From Cellulomonas sp. APG4 (GTDB taxonomy: Bacteria; Actinomycetota; Actinomycetes; Actinomycetales; Cellulomonadaceae), in the NCBI RefSeq assembly GCF_009996735.1, contig NZ_JAACYI010000012.1:1-64000 (forward strand): a stretch of 64,000 bases of DNA, read 5' to 3'. Made by a program: the position numbers and the translations under genes. The notes under the pieces are model-generated. The model was not told where the DNA came from. It ran no database searches and worked only from the letters and a program-made list of their open reading frames with translations. Of the stretch, positions 7,611 to 18,200 are shown piece by piece (the stretch's first letter is position 1; each line of letters begins with the position of its first letter).

Positions 7611-8852
7611 ATGGGTGCGCGAGGACGCGCGCGCACTGCCCTCGGTGCCGTCGTCGGGCCCGCCCTCGACCGGCGACACCTGCTCCCCGAGCCCCTCGAC
7701 CGGGCCGTGGACGCCGTTCGTTGGGCCGGCCCGGTGCGCCACGGCCTGGAGGACCGTGCGCTCCCGTCCGCGACGCGCGGCGACGGCGCCCTGCTCGTGG
7801 CACCCGCGAACTTCGCCGGGCAGGGGTGGGAGTGGGCGCGCGCGTACGAGCGGGCGACCGGCCGGCCCGCTGCCGCCTGGATGATCACCGCCGACCCCGT
7901 GTTCGCCTACCAGGCGGATCACAGCACGGGGCTCGAGGTGCAGCGTGCCTCTCGCGCGTGGCAGCGCCGTCAGCTCGAGCGGGTGCTCTCGACGTTCGAC
8001 GCCGTCGTGCTCGAGGCCGGGCGACCACTCTTCGGGTCCCTGTTCGGGTTCGACGCCCGGCGGGAGGCCGACGCACTGCGTTCCGCAGGCCTCGACGTCG
8101 CCGTCCTCTGGCACGGCACCGACATCCGGCTCCCGAGCGAGCACGCGGCGACGCACCCGCTCTCCCCGTACGGGACAGCGCCCCTGCTCCGACGCAGCCG
8201 GAGGCTCGAGTCCGTCGCGCGGCGCAACCGGCGGCGGATGCGTGGCTTCGCAGGCACCGTGCTCGTCTCGACCCCGGACCTGCTCGCGGCCGTCCCGGGA
8301 TCGCAGTGGTGCCCCGTCGTCGTCGACACGGAGTCGTGGGCCAGCACTGCTCCCGTGCTCGAGCGTGTGCGGCCCGTCGTGGTGCACGTCCCGAGCAACC
8401 CCCTGCTCAAGGGGACCGACCTCGTCCGCCCCCACCTGCAGCGGCTCCACGACGCCGGCGTGGTCGAGTACCGCGAGGCCGCCGGCCTCACGTCGGCCGA
8501 GGTGCGGCAGCTGTACCGGGAGGCGGACGTCGTGCTCGACCAGTTCCGGCTCGGCATCTACGGCGTGGCGGCATGCGAGGCCATGGCGGCGGGCAGGGTC
8601 GTGCTCTCGAGCGTCGACACCTCGGTGCGGGACGAGGTGCACGCCCGCACCGGTCACGAGCTGCCGGTCGTCGAGACGCCGGCGGCGCAGCTGACGGATC
8701 GCCTGACCGAGCTCCTGGCGGACCGCGACGGTGCCCGCCGCCGCGCGGCGGCCGGGGTCGGGTTCGTCGCCGCGGTCCATGACGGCCGACGTTCCGCGGC
8801 CGAGCTCGCCGCCCTCGTCGGGACGGGCCCCACGTCGGCACCACCGAGCTGA
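7611..8852 (+). CDS. Glycosyltransferase, paralogue A of a three-member family
   Basis: 413 residues. A GT-B type enzyme with an uncommon opening, APANFAGQGWEWARA (about 64-78), then WHGTDIRLPS near 169-178, PSNPLLKGTDLV near 262-273 and the donor loop QFRLGIYGVAACEAMAAG near 308-325. The same signposts recur in the products at 13704-14996 and 22901-24184, so the three are paralogues within this locus. The ATG at 7611 is preceded by GAGGAGGTG with 4-nt spacing. The HGTD/HGSD motif and KGT motif are typical of enzymes acting on lipid-linked sugars; the exact donor is unknown. Confidence 0.82.
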   Translation: MGARGRARTALGAVVGPALDRRHLLPEPLDRAVDAVRWAGPVRHGLEDRALPSATRGDGALLVAPANFAGQGWEWARAYERATGRPAAAWMITADPVFAYQADHSTGLEVQRASRAWQRRQLERVLSTFDAVVLEAGRPLFGSLFGFDARREADALRSAGLDVAVLWHGTDIRLPSEHAATHPLSPYGTAPLLRRSRRLESVARRNRRRMRGFAGTVLVSTPDLLAAVPGSQWCPVVVDTESWASTAPVLERVRPVVVHVPSNPLLKGTDLVRPHLQRLHDAGVVEYREAAGLTSAEVRQLYREADVVLDQFRLGIYGVAACEAMAAGRVVLSSVDTSVRDEVHARTGHELPVVETPAAQLTDRLTELLADRDGARRRAAAGVGFVAAVHDGRRSAAELAALVGTGPTSAPPS

Positions 8853-8854
8853 CC

Positions 8855-8860
8855 TAGACT
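8855..8860 (+). promoter_or_regulatory. -10 element TAGACT
   Basis: TAGACT immediately follows the stop of the preceding gene and would give a leader of about 53 nt for the GTG at 8920, which has a strong GAAGGAGG ribosome site at 8908-8915. Confidence 0.4.
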
Positions 8861-8919
8861 CGCCGCGGCGCCGCGCGTCCCGCGTGCGGTCCGCTCCCGA
8901 CCTGTGCGAAGGAGGCGGC

Positions 8920-10716
8920 GTGCCCCAACCCACGCTCGTCGTGGTCACCCCGTGGTACCCCAGCGACGACGCTCCGTACCACGGTGTGTTCGTCCAGGAG
9001 GCGGTCGCGGCGCTGCGCCGGCCGGTCGAGGACGTCCTCGTCGTCCACCTGAACAACGTGGCCCCGGCCGACGCCGGGGCGCCCCGCCGCTTCACGACCG
9101 GCATCGCCGAGGTGCTCCGGATCGACGTGCCCGTGCCGGCCCGCACCTCACGTGCGGACACGGCGCGCGCGCAACGGCGCGCCCTCCTCGAGCACCGGCC
9201 GCGCGAGCTCGACGAGGTCCCGGTGGTGCACGCCCACGTAGGGATGCCGACCGGCTGGGCGGTGGCCGGCGTGCTGCCCGCGTCCACGCGCCTGGTCACG
9301 ACCGAGCACGCCACCTACCTGCCGACGATCCTCCGCACACCCGTCGGCGAACGGATGTACGGCGAGCTCCTCGCCCGGACCGACCGTCTGCTGACGGTGG
9401 GGGAGAAGGAAGCACGCGACCTGCGCACGCAGTTCCCGGCGCACGCCGCGAAGGTCTTCGCCGCGGGCAACCCCGTGGACCAGGACCGGTTCGCGCTGCG
9501 CCCCGCGCCACCCGCGAGGCTCGACCGCTGGGTCTACGTGGGCAACCTGATCCCGCGCAAGGGGGTGGACCGCCTCGTCCGGGCGTTCGCGCTGTGGTCG
9601 GCCGGGAGGGCGACGGACGACGCGACGCTCACGCTCGTCGGCACGGGGCCGCAGGAGGCCGAGCTGCGCGGGCTCGCCGCCGAGGTGGGCGTGGGCGACC
9701 AGGTGCGATGGCCGGGAGCCGTCGCCCCGGACGACCTCCCGGGCGTCTTCGCCGACGCGGACGTGCTGCTGCACCTCTCCTCGCACGAGACGTTCGGGCT
9801 GACCGTCGTGGAGGCCGCGATGACCGGTCTGCCCGTCGTCGTGACACGGTGCGGCGGCCCCACGGAGACGCTCTCCGACGCCGAGCAGCGCGGGTTGGTC
9901 AGGTTCGTGGACGTCGCGCCGGAGCCGGCCGACGTCGTCCGAGCCGTGCGCGAGCTCGAGCGCAGCGCGCCCGGGGCCGACGCGGCGGGGGTCCGCGAGG
10001 TGCTGGTCGCCCGGCACGGAGCTCGTGCGTTCGCCGAGAGGCTCGAGCGCGCCCTCGACGGGCGGCCGCCGTCGGAGCCACCCGCGCCCGGGGCGCGGAC
10101 GGTCGTGGGTGTCGCGCTCTCGCCCTACGCGTCCGCGCGGCTGGTCGGGCTGCTCCAGGAGGTCGTCCGGAGCGGCGGGCGGGCGGTCCTGGTGACGTCC
10201 CAGCGCGGTGACGCCGTCGCGACCGATCGTCGGATCGAGGTCGTGGACCTGGCTCCGCACCTCACGCTGCTGCCGCACCACGCCCTGCCGGACCTGGTGC
10301 TCAGGGTGCTCCCTGCAGCGCTCCTGCGGGCCGCGCGGAGCGTCTGCTCACTCGTCGCGTCGGTGCCCGGGCCCCCGCGCCGGATCGCGACGCGCGGGGT
10401 CCACGCGCTCAGTGCCGTGCTCGCGAAGCATGCGCAGATGTCCAGGGACGTCCACGCCGGCCTCCTGCACCCCGTGCAGGCTCGGATCGATCGGGATCAC
10501 GTGACGCGTCACGCGATGAGAAGGCGAGCAGGTGAGCTCACTGCGCTGAGAGCAGATCTCGTCGTGGCCCCCGACGACGCCTCCCGCGGGCTCGGGTCCC
10601 GGATCGCGCACACGCGGGCCACCGCCAGGCTCGCCCGGACCCCTTCGGACGCCGCGGTGCGGTCGGCCGTCGTACCCGCGGGAGGAGCTCATGCCCGGGG
10701 TGAGGAGCCGGGCTGA
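8920..10716 (+). CDS. Family 4 glycosyltransferase with a C-terminal extension of unknown fold
   Basis: 598 residues, about 200 longer than usual. The first 390 residues form a standard GT4 enzyme: VVTPWYPSDDAPYHGVFV (about 8-25), HAHVGMPTGW near 105, VYVGNLIPRKGVDRLV near 206-221 and HETFGLTVVEAAMTGLPVV near 289-307 with the two conserved Glu residues. From about 395 a second domain begins with TVVGVALSPYASARLV, an R/H-rich helical middle and LRADLVVAPDDAS, which resembles the small protein at 5756-6190. GTG start with GAAGGAGG at 8908-8915. The extension may scaffold or regulate; its function is unknown. Confidence 0.88.
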   Translation: MPQPTLVVVTPWYPSDDAPYHGVFVQEAVAALRRPVEDVLVVHLNNVAPADAGAPRRFTTGIAEVLRIDVPVPARTSRADTARAQRRALLEHRPRELDEVPVVHAHVGMPTGWAVAGVLPASTRLVTTEHATYLPTILRTPVGERMYGELLARTDRLLTVGEKEARDLRTQFPAHAAKVFAAGNPVDQDRFALRPAPPARLDRWVYVGNLIPRKGVDRLVRAFALWSAGRATDDATLTLVGTGPQEAELRGLAAEVGVGDQVRWPGAVAPDDLPGVFADADVLLHLSSHETFGLTVVEAAMTGLPVVVTRCGGPTETLSDAEQRGLVRFVDVAPEPADVVRAVRELERSAPGADAAGVREVLVARHGARAFAERLERALDGRPPSEPPAPGARTVVGVALSPYASARLVGLLQEVVRSGGRAVLVTSQRGDAVATDRRIEVVDLAPHLTLLPHHALPDLVLRVLPAALLRAARSVCSLVASVPGPPRRIATRGVHALSAVLAKHAQMSRDVHAGLLHPVQARIDRDHVTRHAMRRRAGELTALRADLVVAPDDASRGLGSRIAHTRATARLARTPSDAAVRSAVVPAGGAHARGEEPG

Positions 10717-10726
10717 ACGTGCGTCC

Positions 10727-12178
10727 TCACATGTCCGCGTACAGGGCCCGGATCTGCTCGGCCTGGTTCTCCCAGGAGAGCTCGGCGCGGAGGTCGTCGC
10801 GGGCCGCGTTCTTCCGGTAGCGATCCTCGTCCGCCATCACGGCGCGTACGGCCCTGGCGAAGTCCGCCGGGTCCTCGGGCCGGAAGGGCTCGCCCACGCC
10901 GTGGTCGCGGACGAACTGTCCCATCAGGCGAACGTCGCTGACCACGACCGGCAGCCCGGCGAAGAGGTAGTCGAAGAGCTTGTTGGGAAGCGCCATCTCG
11001 TGGTTGGCCAGTCCGCCGATCATCGGATGGACCCCGATGTCCGCCGTCGACAGGAAGCTGATGATCTCGTCCGTCGCGACGGGCTCGACGAGGTGCACGC
11101 GGTCCGCGACCCCGAGCGTCTGGGCGTAGTCGCTCAGGGCGAGAGCCCCGCGGTAGTGGGCGTTCGGGACGCACACCACCGCGAGGTGTGCGTCCGGGAC
11201 GTCGGCGAGGCCTTCGATCGCCGTGCGGATCCCCCGCTTCGCGCTGAGGACTCCCGAGTAGGCGAGGAGGGTCGTCGAGGGGGGAAGCCCGCACGCCGTA
11301 CGGATGTCCGACGCGGCAGGCGCCTGGCCGGAGTTCGTCGGGGTGTTCAGCACGACGGACGGTCGCCGCTCGAGGCCGTAGCGTTGCTGGATCGCATCGG
11401 CGATCGGTTCACTCACGGTGATCACGTCGTCGACGTAGGGCATGAACTCGGCCTCGAGCGCCTTCCACGCGGCCTCGAGCGCGGGCGTCGGGGCCGAGGT
11501 TCCGGCGATGTACTCGTGGGCGTCGTAGACGAGACGGACCCGCTTGCCCTGGCTCAGCAGTCGCTGCTTCGCGAGCGCGCCGGCCTCGAGCAGGTGGACG
11601 TCGTGGATGTGGATCACGTCCGGCTCGGAGCGCCACAGGGGTTTGGTGAACGTGAGGGTCAGGTCTCCGATGTTCGGCAGCGCCCGGCGCCAGTCCACCC
11701 TTCCCCGCTGACGCCCGGCGTGGTCAGCCTGCTGGGCCTGCGTCCTGCGCACGTGCTCGCGGTAGAGGCGCCCCCGCACGCGGGCGAGCATCGCGGACGA
11801 GCGGGCCAGCGCCCGATGCACGGGTGAGCGCCGCGCAGCGCGTTCGCTGCGCAAGGTCGAGCGGAGGAGCGCGGCCTGCATCTCCTTGCGGTCCCGGAAC
11901 CCGATCAGGAACGGCCGGGAGCGACTCCCGTCCTTCCCCCGCCTCGCAGCGTCGTCCCGCAGCAGGTACGGGACGTGCAGCCCGGTGGTCCTGACGGCGC
12001 CGAGGGTCGCATCCCCGGCGTCAGCGGCGTTCAGGCAGCCGAAGACGAGGGTGACGTCGTGCCCCGCATCGGCGACCGCGAGCGCGGTCTTCTTGACCCG
12101 GGCGTCTCGCTCGATCTCGCTGGCGACCGCCATCACCACCCTGTGGCGGGTGACGGGCGTGTGCTCGGCCAAGGTCAT
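10727..12178 (-). CDS. Family 4 glycosyltransferase, paralogue of its upstream neighbour
   Basis: 483 residues. GT-B enzyme: VVMAVASEIERDARVKKTA near the N-terminus, DVIHIHDVHLLEA and RLVYDAHEYIAG in the acceptor domain, VTVSEPIADAI, and NKLFDYLFAGLPVVVSD as donor loop. The DAHEY motif and central 'long basic linker' (about residues 95-165) are shared with the product of 12175-13707, so the two look like a tandem duplication. The ATG overlaps the upstream TGA (ATGA) and has GGAGGA 6 nt before it. A further in-frame ATG upstream lies within the previous gene and was rejected. Third and last gene of a coupled minus-strand operon. Confidence 0.88.
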   Translation of the reverse strand: MTLAEHTPVTRHRVVMAVASEIERDARVKKTALAVADAGHDVTLVFGCLNAADAGDATLGAVRTTGLHVPYLLRDDAARRGKDGSRSRPFLIGFRDRKEMQAALLRSTLRSERAARRSPVHRALARSSAMLARVRGRLYREHVRRTQAQQADHAGRQRGRVDWRRALPNIGDLTLTFTKPLWRSEPDVIHIHDVHLLEAGALAKQRLLSQGKRVRLVYDAHEYIAGTSAPTPALEAAWKALEAEFMPYVDDVITVSEPIADAIQQRYGLERRPSVVLNTPTNSGQAPAASDIRTACGLPPSTTLLAYSGVLSAKRGIRTAIEGLADVPDAHLAVVCVPNAHYRGALALSDYAQTLGVADRVHLVEPVATDEIISFLSTADIGVHPMIGGLANHEMALPNKLFDYLFAGLPVVVSDVRLMGQFVRDHGVGEPFRPEDPADFARAVRAVMADEDRYRKNAARDDLRAELSWENQAEQIRALYADM

Positions 12179-13707
12179 GCGTCCTCCGGGGAGACTCGTC
12201 GGATGTCGAGGGCGTCCGGGCGCCAGGCCTCGGCGGGAAGCTCCCCGAGCAGGTCGGTGTAGAGCGTTCGGATCGTCTCGGCCTGAGCCGACCACGAGAA
12301 CCGGCGTCGAAGGGCGCCGTCCTGGGCGATGCGGGCAGAGAGGCGGGGGTGGTCGGCGAGCACGGACTGCACGGCGCGCGCCAAGGCGTCGGCGTCACCC
12401 GCGGGATAGACCGCCCCGAGGTCGAGCTCGCGCACCAGGTCGGCCTGCGCGGGGGTGTCGCTCGTGACGATCGGGACGCCGGCCGTGAGGTACTCGCAGA
12501 ACTTGTTCGTGACCGCGACGTCGTGGTTGGGCGCGTGCAGCAACGTGGAGAGGCCGAGTGTGACCGTGGAGAAGTAGCGGGTGACGAGCTCGGGCGGCAC
12601 GAACGGCGCGAGGTGGACGCGATCGGCGACCCCCAGGGCCTCGGCCTGGCTGAGGAGCGCCTCGACCACGTGGTTGCGCCGGTGGATGACGACGGCGAGG
12701 TGCACTCCTGGGAGCGCGGGGAGGGCGGCGACGGCCGTGTCCACCCCCCGGGCTGCGTTGACCCCTCCGCCGTACACCATCAGCGGGACGTCGTCGGCGA
12801 GCCCGACGACCTCGCGCACGGTGCGGAAGCCCGGGGGCGGCGCGGCCACCGTCGGTGCGTTGAGCACGACGGTGGGGGACGAGTGCATGTGGTGGTCGGC
12901 CTCCAGGAGCGCGGCGAGGGGCTCCGACACCGTGACCACGCGGTCGACCTCGCCGATGTACTCGCGCTCGATGTCGCAGTAGGCCGCGACGGTGCGGGCC
13001 GGCACGACGGCGAGGCCGGGGATGTACTCGTGCGCGTCGTACACGAGCCGCACCTGGCGCCCGGCGTCCCGAGCGCGGCGCACGGACTCAGCGGCGACCC
13101 CGAGCATGAACACGTCGTGCACGTGGATCACGTCCGGTTCCAGTTCGTCGAGGAGAGCGCCGATCACCCGCTCGTCCTCGGCCACGACGGGGAGCTCCTC
13201 GCGCCAGCGGACGCGGTGGCGAGTGCTGCGGTACCGCGCGATCTCGGCTGCGCGGCGCCTCTCGCCGTCCCCGAGCTCCTCCGGGCGAGGTCGCGGCCGT
13301 CGCTCGACGACGGCGCGGCTCACGCGCAGCCACACGCGCGCGAGCAGGACCGCCGAGCGCAGGGCCGTACGACGGACCCCGCGTCGGCGGGCCGCCGTCG
13401 ACCGCCATCGCCTGACGGTGGCCCGGGCCTCAGCCAGGGCGGTGTCGCTTCCCGGAGCGGCAAGGACCGTGGTCAGCGCACGACGTCGGGCGGGCGACGT
13501 AGGCCGCGCCGGCGGAGTGGGGACGGAGCGAATGAGGACGGTGACCCCGCCGAGGGTGAGGTCACGATCACCGCCCCGACGGGTCACCCCCACGGCGTAG
13601 GTGTCGAGGCCCCACCGGTCCATCGTCGCGAGGTACTTCAGCACGCGGGCGTCGGGGAGGACCTCGTTGCCGGGCACGTGGACGACGCGGGGCCTTGGCG
13701 CGTTCAT
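12175..13707 (-). CDS. Family 4 glycosyltransferase
   Basis: 510 residues. GT-B enzyme with HVPGNEVLPDARVLKYL at the N-terminus, DVIHVHDVFMLG and RLVYDAHEYIPG in the acceptor domain, VTVSEPLAALL, and NKFCEYLTAGVPIVTSD in the donor domain. A highly basic linker of about 80 residues (roughly 75-165) between the first strand block and the HVHD motif is unusual for GT4 enzymes and may contact the membrane. The start codon overlaps the stop of the upstream gene (ATGA) and its own stop overlaps the next start (ATGA), so three transferases are made in a fixed ratio. Acceptor and donor unknown. Confidence 0.88.
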   Translation of the reverse strand: MNAPRPRVVHVPGNEVLPDARVLKYLATMDRWGLDTYAVGVTRRGGDRDLTLGGVTVLIRSVPTPPARPTSPARRRALTTVLAAPGSDTALAEARATVRRWRSTAARRRGVRRTALRSAVLLARVWLRVSRAVVERRPRPRPEELGDGERRRAAEIARYRSTRHRVRWREELPVVAEDERVIGALLDELEPDVIHVHDVFMLGVAAESVRRARDAGRQVRLVYDAHEYIPGLAVVPARTVAAYCDIEREYIGEVDRVVTVSEPLAALLEADHHMHSSPTVVLNAPTVAAPPPGFRTVREVVGLADDVPLMVYGGGVNAARGVDTAVAALPALPGVHLAVVIHRRNHVVEALLSQAEALGVADRVHLAPFVPPELVTRYFSTVTLGLSTLLHAPNHDVAVTNKFCEYLTAGVPIVTSDTPAQADLVRELDLGAVYPAGDADALARAVQSVLADHPRLSARIAQDGALRRRFSWSAQAETIRTLYTDLLGELPAEAWRPDALDIRRVSPEDA

Positions 13708-14996
13708 GCCGCTCCCAGGAAGTCGGCGAGCTGGCGCGCAGCCAGACGCCCGTCATGCACCGATCCGACGAACGCGGGGCCCGAGCGGCCGGACACCCGG
13801 GCGGCCTCACGGTCGGCCAGGAGCCCACGCAGGACGCGCTCGAGGTCGGCCGGTCCCGCCTGTACCACCGGGAGATCGAGTCCCGAGAGCGAGCGGACAC
13901 GCGCGCGCACCTCGTCGGTCACGTTGCCCACCACGACCTTCCCCGCGGCGAGGGCCTCGCACGCGGCCACCCCGTAGCTGCCGAGACCGAACTGGTCGAG
14001 GACGATGTCCGCGGACCGGTAGACCGAGGGCATCTCCTGCGCGAGGACGCCCTCGACGCGTCGGTAGCTGAGGAGCCCCTCTGCCTCGAGCTGCGCGAGC
14101 ACGGGCTCGACGAGCGCAGTCCCCTTGAGCCTCGAGTGGCTCGGCGCGTGGACCACGACAGGGACCTGCCGCTCGAGGAGGGGTGAGGTGTCGTGCCACT
14201 TCGCGAGGTCGACGGTCACGGGACACCACGTCGCGAAAGGGACGTCGTCCAGCAGATCGGGTGTCGAGACGAAGACGGGGCCGTCGAAGGCAGCGAGCCT
14301 GCCGAGGTTGGTCGCCGCCACCGACTCGAGGACGTCGAGCCCTTCCCACGATCTGTCGTTGAACGGCGACCACGTGTGACGCGTCGCGTGGCGGCTCGGC
14401 AGTCGCACGTCGCTCCCGTGGGCGAGCATCGCGACACGGATCCCGCGCTCCGCGAGTGCGCGAGCCTCAAGGAACGGGTCGAGGCCGTGGAGGCGCCCGA
14501 ACAACGGCCGCTCGGCCTCGAACACGACGTGAGTGAACTGCTCGCTGACGAGCTCGAAGAACTCGCGCTGCCAGACGACGTTGTGATGGAAGGCCTGCGG
14601 GGCGACGCGGTAGTCCACGGCGAACCCGAAACCGCGCGTCTCGAGCGCGTAGGACAGCGCGCCGGTGCCGGGCACGTGCTGCTCGACCGCGCGCGCCCAG
14701 TGCCAGCCCTGACCTGCGTAGTTCGTGGGCCCGATCAGGACGCGGCGCTCGCCCGCGGGCGGGACCGGGAGCGCCTGGGGCGGCGGCGGAGGGGGCGGAA
14801 CGCGTCGCGGGCGTCCGACGAGGGCACGGACCCAACGGTCGGGTACCCGACGGCGGAGCCCGTCGAGGAGCCTCACGAGGGGCGTGGGCAGTGCCGTGCG
14901 CCGGGACCACACCCACCGCGCCGGGCGCACGAGAAGTCGACGAGCGACCTTCACCGTGCGGCTGCGTGCGAGCGTGGCCCGAGGCCGCTCAGTCAT
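13704..14996 (-). CDS. Glycosyltransferase, paralogue B of a three-member family
   Basis: 430 residues. Carries the same signposts as the product at 7611: GPTNYAGQGWHWARA, AHGSDVRLPSRH, PSHSRLKGTALV and the donor loop QFGLGSYGVAACEALAAGK. A basic N-terminus with a run of eight prolines (about 64-71) precedes the fold and probably forms a flexible link. The ATG at 14996 has GGAGAAG directly upstream, better than an in-frame ATG at 15059 that lies inside the promoter. First gene of a three-gene minus-strand operon whose members overlap by ATGA. Confidence 0.83.
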   Translation of the reverse strand: MTERPRATLARSRTVKVARRLLVRPARWVWSRRTALPTPLVRLLDGLRRRVPDRWVRALVGRPRRVPPPPPPPQALPVPPAGERRVLIGPTNYAGQGWHWARAVEQHVPGTGALSYALETRGFGFAVDYRVAPQAFHHNVVWQREFFELVSEQFTHVVFEAERPLFGRLHGLDPFLEARALAERGIRVAMLAHGSDVRLPSRHATRHTWSPFNDRSWEGLDVLESVAATNLGRLAAFDGPVFVSTPDLLDDVPFATWCPVTVDLAKWHDTSPLLERQVPVVVHAPSHSRLKGTALVEPVLAQLEAEGLLSYRRVEGVLAQEMPSVYRSADIVLDQFGLGSYGVAACEALAAGKVVVGNVTDEVRARVRSLSGLDLPVVQAGPADLERVLRGLLADREAARVSGRSGPAFVGSVHDGRLAARQLADFLGAA

Positions 14997-15057
14997 CTTC
15001 TCCGGAACCCCTCGTCGTGATCGTGCGAGTGCGGGCAACCGGGGGTGCGCCCCGGTC

Positions 15058-15063
15058 ATCGTA
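15058..15063 (-). promoter_or_regulatory. -10 element TACGAT for the three-transferase operon
   Basis: Minus-strand TACGAT lies 62 bp before the ATG at 14996 and would give a leader of about 55 nt with GGAG next to the start. No clear -35. The facing 190-bp gap to the amidase gene contains TATATC at 15142-15147 on the plus strand, a weak -10 candidate for that gene. Confidence 0.4.
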
Positions 15064-15250
15064 ACGGCGCCACGTCGACTCCCGCCGTGCGGGGGTCCGC
15101 GTCGGCGCCTGGACGCAGGGGACCTGACCGGCTCGCCCCCCTATATCCGTTCTGTGCTCGCCTCGCAAGACGAGAATCGGAGTGGCATGCGGTCGATCGC
15201 GCCCGCATCCCGCATCATGGCTGCGACCCGTGTCTACCACTGGAGCTCCG

Positions 15251-18200
15251 ATGTCCCACATGCGCGCCTGGGCGGCAGCCTCGCTCGCGGCCGTGATGCT
15301 GATCCCTGTCGGGTCGGCGTCCGCGGCCACCGTCACCGACCCGGAGCAGGAGGACAGCAGGCTCGTCGGGGAAGGCGGCGCCGACCCTGCCAGCACCGCG
15401 CCCGGGTCGGAGGGCGACGGGACGGCTGCCTCGCCCGCCCCCGGCACCGCGGGCGGCGCCGCCGACCCGGGCACCGCCCCCGCGGTCCCGTCCGACGAGA
15501 TCTCGACGCCCCCGGTCGACCCACCGGCCGAGGAGGCGCGACCGCCGGCGAGTGGCGCGTCGGGTGAGGTCCGGGGGCCGACCGATGGTGAGCACCTCGA
15601 GCTCCCCCTGACCGGTGTGGCCCCCGATGGCCTCGCCGAGGAAGGGGCGCGTGACCCTGCGACCGGGCCGGAGGCGGAGGCGCTCGCAGCAGCAGTAGAC
15701 CCCCGTGCACCCGCGACGGCGATGCTGAGGAGCTCCGCTCCGACGCTCCTCGCCCTGACGCCCGCTCTGGACACCACTGCGGCCGACGTCACCGTGGTCG
15801 GCGCGAGCTGGACGTCGACCGGGGCGCAGGTGCGCGTGGACGTACGCCAGCTCGGAGAGGACGGTTGGGGGGACTGGGAGGCGCTGGCGGTGGACGACCA
15901 GGTCGAGAACGGTGGCCGCCCCGGCTCCGAGCCCTACGTCGTCGCCGACGGTGCGCAGATCCAGGTGCGGCTGGTGTCGGACGACGGCCTCGTGCCCGAG
16001 GACGCGCGCCTCGACCTCTTCGGCAGCGACGTGGTGGCGGCGGACACCGCGGGCACGGGAGGCTTCGGCTCGACCGTGCCGGCATCAGCGGCGACCGCCG
16101 CCGAACCGAGCCTCGCACAGGAGCCCGTGACGGCGGGGGGCCTGACGAGTGCGGTCTCGGCACCCACGCCGCGCATCTACTCGCGCAGCACCTGGGGGGC
16201 CGCGGCCCCCGCGGGCGGCATGGACATCGGCGAGGTGCGAGGCGTCACCGTCCACCACACGGCCGGGACCAACACGTACTCGTCGTCCCAGGTGCCGGCC
16301 GTGCTGCGCGGGATCCAGAACTTCCACGTCACGGGTCGCGGTTGGTCCGACATCGGGTACAACTTCCTCGTCGACAGGTTCGGGCGTCTGTGGGAGGGCC
16401 GCGCGGGCGGCATCCTCAACACGACGAAGGGGATCCACGCCGCGGCGTTCAACGGTGTCACGTCCGGGATCTCGGTCATGGGCAACTTCGACCAGGTGGG
16501 CGTCTCGTCCACCATCCGGAACTCCTTGGCGCGACTGATCGCCTGGAAGCTCGCCGTCCACGGCGTCGGCGCGAGCGGGACCATGGTGTACAACGGCACC
16601 TCGTACCCGGTGATCGTGGGGCACCGGGACGTCCCGGGCACGTCGACCGCGTGCCCGGGCCGTTATCTCTACTCGGCCCTTCCCACGCTCCGCGCGGCGG
16701 CGGCTCAGCTCCAGAGCTATCCGCGGTCCTCGATCGACCACGACCTGACGGGTGACGGGCGGGCCGACGTGCTCGCGTGGGGCGCGACGTCGGACGTGCT
16801 CACGGCTGATCCCATCCCGGTCGCGAGCGGCAAGCGGATCGGCAACGGCTGGTCGATGATGGACGTCCTCGTGGGGAGCCCGCCCCTGCGCGCGGGTCGG
16901 GCGCCCGACCTGCTGGCGCGCGAGTCGTCGACGGGCCGCATGTGGGTCTACCACGGCGACGGGCGAGGTGGATTCGCCGGGCGGACGGCCTGGGGCAAGG
17001 GCTGGAACGCGATGTCGTCGATCATCGCGCCGGGGGACTGGGACGGGGACGGGCGGGCCGACGTGCTCGCCGTGGAGCGCGCCACCGGACTCCTCTACCT
17101 CTACCGCGGCGATGGGCTCGGCAACGTGCGTGCGCGTGTCCGCATCGGCAACGGGTGGAACACCATCAAGCACTTCGCCGGGGCGCGCGACTTCGACGGG
17201 GACGGCAACGTGGACCTGGTCGCGCTCGTCGAGAACACGGGAGAGCTCCGGCTCTACCCGGGTGACGGTCGCGGCGGATTCGGGCGGATGCACTCGCTGG
17301 GCAACGGCTGGTCCGGCTACGACACGGTGCTCGGCGCCGGTGACGTGACCGGGGACGGGGTCGGCGACCTCGTCCTGCGGAACGCCTCGAACGGCACGAT
17401 GACCACGGCGTCCGGCAAGGGCACGGGGTGGCTCGCGGGGATCCAGCACTGGGGAACGGGATGGAACTCGCGTGACCTCATCAGCATGGGCTGGAACTGG
17501 AACGGCCCCGGGCGGAGCGTGCTGATCGCGTCGGACACGGCCAACGGCCTGCTCTACGGCTACCAGGTGTCCACCGCGAGCCGCTTCAACGTCGTGGGCG
17601 GAGGAGGTCCGGACCTCAGCCGGGCCAAGGACGTCGTCGTCGTCGGAGACGTCACCGGTAGCGGACGGGCGAGCGTCGTGGTGCGAGACACGGCCGGGTA
17701 CCTCAACCTGCACACCCCCTCGGCCGCCGGCGTGCTCGGCGCAGGTACGCGGATCGGGAACGGGTGGGCCGACTGGTCCCAGGTGGCGGCCGCCGGCGAC
17801 TTCGACCACGACGGCACCCCGGACCTCCTCGGCGTCGACTCGGGAGGCCGGGTCTGGGTCTACCCGTTCCGCGCCGACGGCAGCGGGCGACTCCTGAGCT
17901 CGGAGCGCTTCCAGATCGGCAAGGGCTTCGGGAGCTACCGGGTGCTCGGTGTCGGGGGCTGGAAGCGGTGGTCGGGCTCCGACGTCATCGCGGTGCACCG
18001 CCGCACGGGCGAGATGCGCCTGTTCACGGGGCACGCGCGTGGCGGACTCAGTGGTGGGACCTTGATCGGCACGGGTTGGCAAGGGATGTCCGAGATCGTG
18101 GCGCTCGGGGACGCCACAGGTAGCGGGAACACCGACCTCTTCGCGCGCTCCGCGGTCGACGGACGCGCCTGGATCTACCCCGCGGACGGGCTCGGCGGCT

